In this document: one piece after another, positions 59,359 through 64,000 of the stretch | Layout: every line of letters starts with the position of its first letter | How positions within the stretch are numbered: position 1 is the stretch's first letter | NCBI GenBank assembly: GCA_949902595.1 | Contig: CATLDC010000001.1 | Span: 62,001 to 126,000 of the forward strand | Source of the DNA: an uncultured Candidatus Melainabacteria bacterium | GTDB lineage: Bacteria; Cyanobacteriota; Vampirovibrionia; Gastranaerophilales; Gastranaerophilaceae | Length of the DNA: 64,000 nt | Reading direction: 5' to 3' | Position numbers and translations under genes: made by a program | The notes under the pieces: model-generated | The model's database searches: none | Seen by the model: the letters and a program-made list of their open reading frames with translations, nothing else | Told to the model about the DNA's origin: nothing

Positions 59359-59605
59359 CAAATTTTCCAAAGAACAAATTTTTGAAGAAGTTAAAAAAAT
59401 CCTCGTTGAAGAAATGGAAATCGACGAAGGCTCAATTACCTTAGAATCAAACCTCTTTGAGGATTTGGACTTAGACAGCATTGACGCTGTTGACATTGCT
59501 GTCCGGATGCAGAAATTCACGGACAAGAAGCTTCCGCCGGAAGAGTTCAAAAAAATCAGGACAATTAAAGACGTTGTGGACGCGGTTTATGCGCTTCTGG
59601 AGTAA
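59351..59605 (+). CDS. Acyl carrier protein 2 of polyene-like cluster
   Basis: 84 residues. EDLDLDSIDAVDIAVRM contains the modification Ser; FEEVKKILVEEMEIDEGSIT is the usual first helix. Tandem carrier proteins differing in sequence are the hallmark of aryl-polyene type pathways. Confidence 0.88.
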   Translation: MGNKFSKEQIFEEVKKILVEEMEIDEGSITLESNLFEDLDLDSIDAVDIAVRMQKFTDKKLPPEEFKKIRTIKDVVDAVYALLE

Positions 59606-60011
59606 AGCACTAAGAATAACAAAAGCTCTCATGCCGGTGGTTACCATGTTTCTGGTAATAGCTGCATTCCATTTTACTGACCTTGTTCTTTTCAAATACT
59701 ATCCGGTTATTGTAAATTTTTTATTCTTTGTCGTGTTCTTTTCCTCAACTTTTCAGGAAAAAACAATTATACAAAAGTTCGCGCTCGCTGCAGAGCCTGA
59801 CGCAAATTCAGCCACGCTTGATTACACACGGAAGCTCACTTATTACTGGTCTGTTTTTATGTTTGTAAACTTCCTTATCGCCCTCGCCACGGTGTTTATG
59901 AGCGAAAAAGTCTGGGCGGTTTATAACGGATTTGTTTCATATATTTTCGTTGGAGTATTTTTTGGTATAGAATATATTGTAAGACTCAATTTCAAGAGGA
60001 AGAATGGCTGA
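59589..60011 (+). CDS. Small inner-membrane protein of polyene-like cluster
   Basis: 140 residues from ATG 59589, overlapping the carrier protein stop by 17 bases. Four helices (~14-34, ~37-52, ~82-105, ~110-130). It resembles the COG4648-type membrane protein that follows the carrier proteins in aryl-polyene clusters, mostly by position and form; its function is unknown. Confidence 0.7.
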   Translation: MRFWSKALRITKALMPVVTMFLVIAAFHFTDLVLFKYYPVIVNFLFFVVFFSSTFQEKTIIQKFALAAEPDANSATLDYTRKLTYYWSVFMFVNFLIALATVFMSEKVWAVYNGFVSYIFVGVFFGIEYIVRLNFKRKNG

Positions 60012-61305
60012 CACAATAAAAAAATTTCTTGAATCAGAAACAAATATTATAACCTTCACAACAGGCGGAACAACCGCCATGCAGAAGACTGTCACCAAGT
60101 CTGCGAAAAATATGATTGACGAAAGCAATGATATTTTTGAAGCACTCAAGCTCCCAAAAGGTCTGGAATTTATCACAACAACCACGACCGAGCACCTTTT
60201 CGGGTACACATTCTACTGCGTGCTTCCGACCCTGCACGGGTACAAAAGGAAGCCGGAGCGCATAAATTATCCCGAGGATTTGAAAATCAAAAACGCGCTT
60301 CTTGTTACAACGCCTTCGTTTTTGGAATCAATGCGGAAATTTGACTGCACACCGGAAGTCTGCCCCAAAATCATAATTACCGCAGGCGCGAAGCTCGAGA
60401 AAAAGACTTTTGAATACGCGAAAAAGATTTCCAATCGCGTTATTGAAATCTACGGAAGCACAGAAACAGGGGTTATTGCCTACAGAGAGAACCCTGATGA
60501 CGAAATGAAGCTATTCAAGGGGATTGAGATACTCTCGCTTGAGGATGACAGGGTAAAGATTTCGAGCAAATATTCGTCAAACGGGTTTGACATTCTTGAC
60601 GACAAAATAGAGGTCAAGGGTGACAGGATAAAATTTCTGCAGCGCTCCGGAAGGACTCTCAAGATACAGGAAAAAAGGGTTAACGCAGAGGAAATTGAGT
60701 CAGAAATCAAGTCCCACAAGTTTGTGGATGAATGTTACACGCTCGAGCATGACGGAAAGCTTGCTGCGCTTGTTGTTATGAACAACAAGGGGATTAATTT
60801 TGTTGTAGAAAACAGCACGCTCGATTTGATTAAGGATTTAAAAAACAGGCTGAATAAAAAGTTCGAAATCGTGCCACAGCGCTGGAGGTTTACGGACGAG
60901 ATTCCGAGAAAAGAGAACGGAAAAATTGACAGGAAGAAGATTGAAGAGGTATTCAACCTCAACCTTTCCTTCCCGCTAATGATTTCAAGGGAGTACGACA
61001 TGCTCTACGCGCAGTTTGAGATGCGGTTTTTGAAGACAAGCAACTTTTTTCAGGGTCATTTTGAAGGGTTTCCTGTGCTTCCGGGTGTGGTTCAGCTCTA
61101 TTTTGCGAGCTATTTCATAAAAGACGCATTCGGAATCGACTGCCACTGCGGCCAGCTTAGGAAAATCAAGTTCACAAACATTATCCGCCCTGACGGGATT
61201 GTGTACTTGAGGCTCGAGAAGGTCAAAAACGGGGTTTCTTACACCTTCTACGGGGATGATGCGACTTATTCAAGCGGGCTTTTACCGCTTACAAACTACT
61301 TGTAG
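60004..61305 (+). CDS. Acyl/aryl-AMP ligase fused to a hot-dog dehydratase
   Basis: 433 residues. Residues ~1-315 are an adenylate-forming enzyme: TTGGTTAMQK P-loop, IEIYGSTETG, and GKIDRKK near the end with its catalytic Lys. Residues ~340-430 are a hot-dog fold like FabZ/ApeI: FQGHFEGFPVLPGVVQLYFA with the active-site His. Aryl-polyene clusters encode these as adjacent genes; here they are one protein. The ligase part is short, lacking the usual N-terminal subdomain. It would load the starter acid and dehydrate the growing chain. Confidence 0.85.
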   Translation: MADTIKKFLESETNIITFTTGGTTAMQKTVTKSAKNMIDESNDIFEALKLPKGLEFITTTTTEHLFGYTFYCVLPTLHGYKRKPERINYPEDLKIKNALLVTTPSFLESMRKFDCTPEVCPKIIITAGAKLEKKTFEYAKKISNRVIEIYGSTETGVIAYRENPDDEMKLFKGIEILSLEDDRVKISSKYSSNGFDILDDKIEVKGDRIKFLQRSGRTLKIQEKRVNAEEIESEIKSHKFVDECYTLEHDGKLAALVVMNNKGINFVVENSTLDLIKDLKNRLNKKFEIVPQRWRFTDEIPRKENGKIDRKKIEEVFNLNLSFPLMISREYDMLYAQFEMRFLKTSNFFQGHFEGFPVLPGVVQLYFASYFIKDAFGIDCHCGQLRKIKFTNIIRPDGIVYLRLEKVKNGVSYTFYGDDATYSSGLLPLTNYL

Positions 61306-61314
61306 GTGACGGGT

Positions 61315-61812
61315 ATGAGAAAAACGCTTTTGCTAACGCTTATTCTTGCTTTTGCAACCACTGTTTTTGCAAACACACCTCTTGCTCAAATCATTAACGA
61401 GCTTCCTGAATTGAAGAGCACGGAGTGCAAATTCAGGCAGGAGAAGTTTTTGCCCTCATCAAATATTACGCTAAAATCCTCGGGTGATTTTAGGTTCGAA
61501 AAAGACAAGGGTGTGACTTTTTACACAACCTATCCCATAAAGAGCACTGCTTCATACACTTCAAAAGAGTACAGGCACATAAACAGCGTGATTACAGCGA
61601 TTTCAAACAAGTCTTATTCAAGGCTTGAAAAAGATTTCACTTTCTTTTTTGAAAAAAGCGGAAGTGTCTGGGATTTGAAGCTTGTGCCTAAAAATGATTC
61701 TGCGGTATCAAATTATCTGAAATCAATTGAGATTCAGGGTCAGGACGAGATTAAAAAGATTGTAATACTTGCGTCGGATTCGACAAGGACAGCAATCCAT
61801 TTTTACAAGTAA
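61315..61812 (+). CDS. LolA-like periplasmic carrier of polyene-like cluster
   Basis: 165 residues from ATG 61315; a GTG at 61306 is an alternative. Signal peptide ~1-20 (MRKTLLLTLILAFATTVFA). ECKFRQEKFLPSSNITLKSS and GDFRFEKDKGVTFYTTYP follow the LolA-type pattern (F-x-Q-x-k … G-x-f-xf-xkP). It probably shuttles the lipid product toward the outer membrane with the exporter that follows. Confidence 0.8.
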   Translation: MRKTLLLTLILAFATTVFANTPLAQIINELPELKSTECKFRQEKFLPSSNITLKSSGDFRFEKDKGVTFYTTYPIKSTASYTSKEYRHINSVITAISNKSYSRLEKDFTFFFEKSGSVWDLKLVPKNDSAVSNYLKSIEIQGQDEIKKIVILASDSTRTAIHFYK

Positions 61813-61819
61813 ACGCTGC

Positions 61820-61870
61820 TGACCCTTCTCCCCTGCGTGGGAGAAGGTGCCAGGAGGGTGGATGAGGGGG
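61820..61870. repeat. G/C-rich repeat (CCCTTCTCCC…GGGAGAAGG type)
   Basis: CCTTCTCCC, loop CTGCGT, GGGAGAAGG hairpin, then GGAGGGTGGATGAGGGGG. It supplies the purine-rich stretch used as ribosome site of the next gene. Confidence 0.7.
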
Positions 61871-61873
61871 ACA

Positions 61874-63907
61874 ATGAAAAAACTAACATTCCTAATACTT
61901 TCAATCCTGTTTTTTATCTTCTGCCTCATTCAACCTAAACCAGTTGAGACAGAGCTTTTGCAGGCGTTTATCTCGCCCACAAACGAGGCCGAAAAACATC
62001 TTGTTGCGCTCGCCTCCCTCTCCTCAAAAAAACTAAATATAGTCCTTGAAGCAGACGACCTTGACACATTGGACGATTTGAAATCAGAGTTCTCTACTTT
62101 TTCACAGGACACAAAGTTCAGCGAAGTGGTTGAGGTCTACAAAAACTATCCCGCAAACTTTTTGAGCAAAGAAAAGAGAACCCTAATCAGCCAGAAGAAC
62201 TACAAGGAGCTTGAAAAACAGGGGCTGGAGACTCTTTACAACCCGCTCGGCGTATACGTTTCACCGCCTGATAAAGACCCGTATTTTTTAGCGACCGATT
62301 TCGCGTTTTCTAACCAGAAGTTTCTGGAAGAAGAGACAAAAGAATTTAACGGAAAATATCATGCGCTAATACATGCTGAATCAAAAGACATCCAAAAGAT
62401 TCTGGACAAAAAAGAGTGGGTAAAAGAGGGGAATGTTTACCTTACAGGTGCTCCTGTGCACTCGTTTTTCACGGCTTCCAAATCGGTGTTTGAAATCAAC
62501 CTGATTTGCCTCATCTCGACATTAGGCTTAGTGCTTTTGGCCAAGTATTATTTCAAATCAATAAGAATCTTAATCCCTGTTGCCTCCGGAATCCTGTTCG
62601 GGCTGATTCTGGGTTACTGCGTTTCTTCGCTCGTTTTTGAGAAGCTGCACATTCTGACTTTTGTGTTCTCAACCTCGCTTATCGGAATAAGTTTGGACTA
62701 CTCGCTGCATTATTTTCTTACAGGAAAAGAAGCAGGATTCAAAAAGAGCCTCACAACCTCGATGCTCACAACGGTTATCGCGTTTTCAGTACTCGGGTTT
62801 TCTAATATTGAAGTCTTAAGACAAATCGCGGTATTTACATCATTCGGGCTTATCGGGGTTTATCTTTTTGTGCTTGTAATGCTTGACGGGCTTGAGTTTA
62901 GCGGTCGAAGTTTCAGAAAAATATCAGTCAGGTGGTTTAAGCCAGTTGCCTTATTGCTGATATTTGTTGTGATAATTACAGGCGCGCTCAAGCTCCGGTT
63001 CAACGACAGTGTGACAAACCTTTACACACCGCCTGCGAATTTAATGCAGGCAGAAAACCTTTACAAAGAAGTATTCAACCCCAAAAATCCGGAATTTTTG
63101 ATAACAACAGGAAAAAATCTGGATGAGATACTTGAAAAGCAGGAAAATCTTAAGAGTGATTCTGTTCTAGGGTTGAGCAATTTAGTGAGTTCAAAATCTT
63201 TGCAGGCAAAGAACAGGAAGCTTGTGGAAAGACTTTACAGTGAGGATTTAGAAGGGTATGCGAAGTTTTTGAGCAAGGAAAACATTTCTGGGTTAAAAAA
63301 AGGTATACAAGAAGACAGAGTTTATGATGTGGAGAATTTTCCTCTGAAATCGGAGTTCATGCTTGATGAAAACACGGCTTTTTCTTTTGTTTATGAATCC
63401 GGAGTGGACGGAGCAATCAATGTGCAGGAGAGCATTTCGGGTGTGTTAAAAAAGCTGAGGAAAGAGTGTTTTACTCTTATTCCTGCTGCGTTTTTTGTGC
63501 TGTTTTTGTTTTTGAGTTTTGTATACGGCTGGAAAAAAGCCTTAAAAATTACGGCTTCACCGCTTTTTGGAGCAGGGTTTGCAATCGGGGTTTTATCTCT
63601 TGCAGGGGTTGAGATAAATCTGTTTCATATACTTGCGCTGTTTTTGATAATCGGGTTCAGCCTTGATTATTCGATATTCAGGGCAAGCAGCAGCGAAAAA
63701 TCAAAAGACGCTGTTTTTATCTCGGCTGTTTCGACTTCGTTCTCGTTTTTGCTGCTTTCGTTTACAAGTTTTAAGTTAATAAGTTCGCTTGGAATCACGC
63801 TGTTTATCGGGATTGTGGCAGCGTATGTAATGAGTCTGATTGTGTTGCCCCCTCACCCCAACCTCGCCCCTTCGGGGTCTCTCCCTGAGGAGAGGGGACG
63901 CGCGTAG
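61874..63907 (+). CDS. MMPL/RND-type exporter of polyene-like cluster
   Basis: 677 residues from ATG 61874 (GAGGGGG 4 bases before). Two halves, each with one membrane helix, a periplasmic domain, then five helices: ISLDYSLHYFLTGKEAGFKK in the first and IIGFSLDYSIFRASSSEKS in the second are the paired proton-relay segments. Matches the exporter (COG4258) of aryl-polyene clusters. The last ~18 residues (PHPNLAPSGSLPEERGRA) are encoded by an inserted G/C-rich repeat. Confidence 0.88.
   Translation: MKKLTFLILSILFFIFCLIQPKPVETELLQAFISPTNEAEKHLVALASLSSKKLNIVLEADDLDTLDDLKSEFSTFSQDTKFSEVVEVYKNYPANFLSKEKRTLISQKNYKELEKQGLETLYNPLGVYVSPPDKDPYFLATDFAFSNQKFLEEETKEFNGKYHALIHAESKDIQKILDKKEWVKEGNVYLTGAPVHSFFTASKSVFEINLICLISTLGLVLLAKYYFKSIRILIPVASGILFGLILGYCVSSLVFEKLHILTFVFSTSLIGISLDYSLHYFLTGKEAGFKKSLTTSMLTTVIAFSVLGFSNIEVLRQIAVFTSFGLIGVYLFVLVMLDGLEFSGRSFRKISVRWFKPVALLLIFVVIITGALKLRFNDSVTNLYTPPANLMQAENLYKEVFNPKNPEFLITTGKNLDEILEKQENLKSDSVLGLSNLVSSKSLQAKNRKLVERLYSEDLEGYAKFLSKENISGLKKGIQEDRVYDVENFPLKSEFMLDENTAFSFVYESGVDGAINVQESISGVLKKLRKECFTLIPAAFFVLFLFLSFVYGWKKALKITASPLFGAGFAIGVLSLAGVEINLFHILALFLIIGFSLDYSIFRASSSEKSKDAVFISAVSTSFSFLLLSFTSFKLISSLGITLFIGIVAAYVMSLIVLPPHPNLAPSGSLPEERGRA
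63846..63900. repeat. G/C-rich repeat read as the exporter C-terminus
   Basis: CCCCCTCACCCCAACC … CTCTCCCTGAGGAGAGGGG, same family as 55661-55772. Because it lies inside the reading frame it replaces the original end of the exporter protein. Confidence 0.8.
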
Positions 63908-63941
63908 CCTGGCTGCTCCACTTTTGTGGTAAAATCAAGTA

Positions 63942-64000
63942 ATGGAAGTTGCAAGAAAACGAAGCCACAAAAAAGAATTAATTAGCGCGCTCACCGAAGC
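63942..64000 (+). CDS. Start of a further gene, truncated by the window edge
   Basis: 20 visible residues beginning MEVARKRSHKKELI. TAAAAT 63930-63935 lies six bases before the ATG (leaderless), in the same context TAAAATCAAGTA as the GT4 gene at 32721. It likely continues the polyene-like cluster. Product unknown. Confidence 0.5.
   Translation, partial: MEVARKRSHKKELISALTE

Noticed and set aside
1-64000. CRISPR array
   Set aside because: No regularly spaced short repeats with unique spacers were found; the tandem array at 6.1-7.0 kb has ~327 bp units with genes.

Overview
The window most likely comes from a flagellated, two-membrane, AT-rich bacterium of the gut Melainabacteria type (Candidatus Gastranaerophilales / Vampirovibrionia, the non-photosynthetic relatives of Cyanobacteria). 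This is an inference. It rests on a large family-57 glycoside hydrolase, an efp-accB-accC cluster, an outer-membrane efflux channel, a LolA-like carrier, flagellar basal-body genes, and several orphan proteins that share a short Ser-x-Val-x-Phe-like motif near the N-terminus. No rRNA or other phylogenetic marker was available to settle it.

Layout. 1-3.4 kb: end of an ArsB/NhaD-like permease, a fused GT2/GT-D glycosyltransferase, and a second GT2 gene broken by one nonsense codon. 3.5-6.0 kb: an XRE regulator and a GH57 enzyme. 6.1-7.05 kb: three tandem copies of a ~295 bp locus that looks like a type I toxin-antitoxin system; a fourth copy lies at 45.85-46.14 kb. 7.1-13.7 kb: fliD, a phosphohexomutase, an ORF6N protein, a GtrA protein, a solute-binding protein and thyX. 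13.8-15.3 kb: a lipase-like protein with a convergent membrane protein (a possible effector-immunity pair). 15.3-19.5 kb: orphan genes, efp, accB, accC and tRNA-Gly(CCC). 19.5-29.8 kb: a strongly A/T-rich type I restriction-modification island with several accessory genes and two specificity subunits. 30-36.9 kb: ribD, dCMP deaminase, a GT4 glycosyltransferase, and two transcription units preceded by near-perfect flagellar sigma-28 promoters. 37-49.1 kb: housekeeping genes (dnaN, a leuD-like gene, secF/secD, dapA, panC, panB, a CofD/YvcK-like gene, pxpA). 49.2-55.6 kb: a small-RNA candidate, a second lipase/membrane-protein cassette flanked by a duplicated end of fliI, then fliI-fliH-fliG-fliF. 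55.7-58.8 kb: a TolC-type channel divergent from marR-emrA around a perfect inverted-repeat operator. 59.1-64 kb: two acyl carrier proteins, a small membrane protein, a ligase-dehydratase fusion, a LolA-like protein and an MMPL-type exporter, resembling part of an aryl-polyene cluster.

The strongest candidate for an undescribed system is the four-copy locus. Each copy has two facing promoters (17-bp spacers), a 26-29 residue hydrophobic peptide gene, a terminator for a short antisense RNA across the 3' end of that gene, and a direct repeat of up to 11 bp, placed once before the peptide gene and once after it. The repeat is the same (or nearly so) within a copy but different between copies. 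That is the logic of the Fst/par type I toxin-antitoxin system of Gram-positive plasmids, and the copy-specific repeats would keep each antitoxin on its own toxin. Other items worth attention are the sigma-28 regulated small acidic protein, the duplicated lipase/membrane-protein cassettes, a recurring structured element with a compensatory base-pair change, and a recurring promoter arrangement with the -10 box about six bases before the start codon (leaderless mRNAs).
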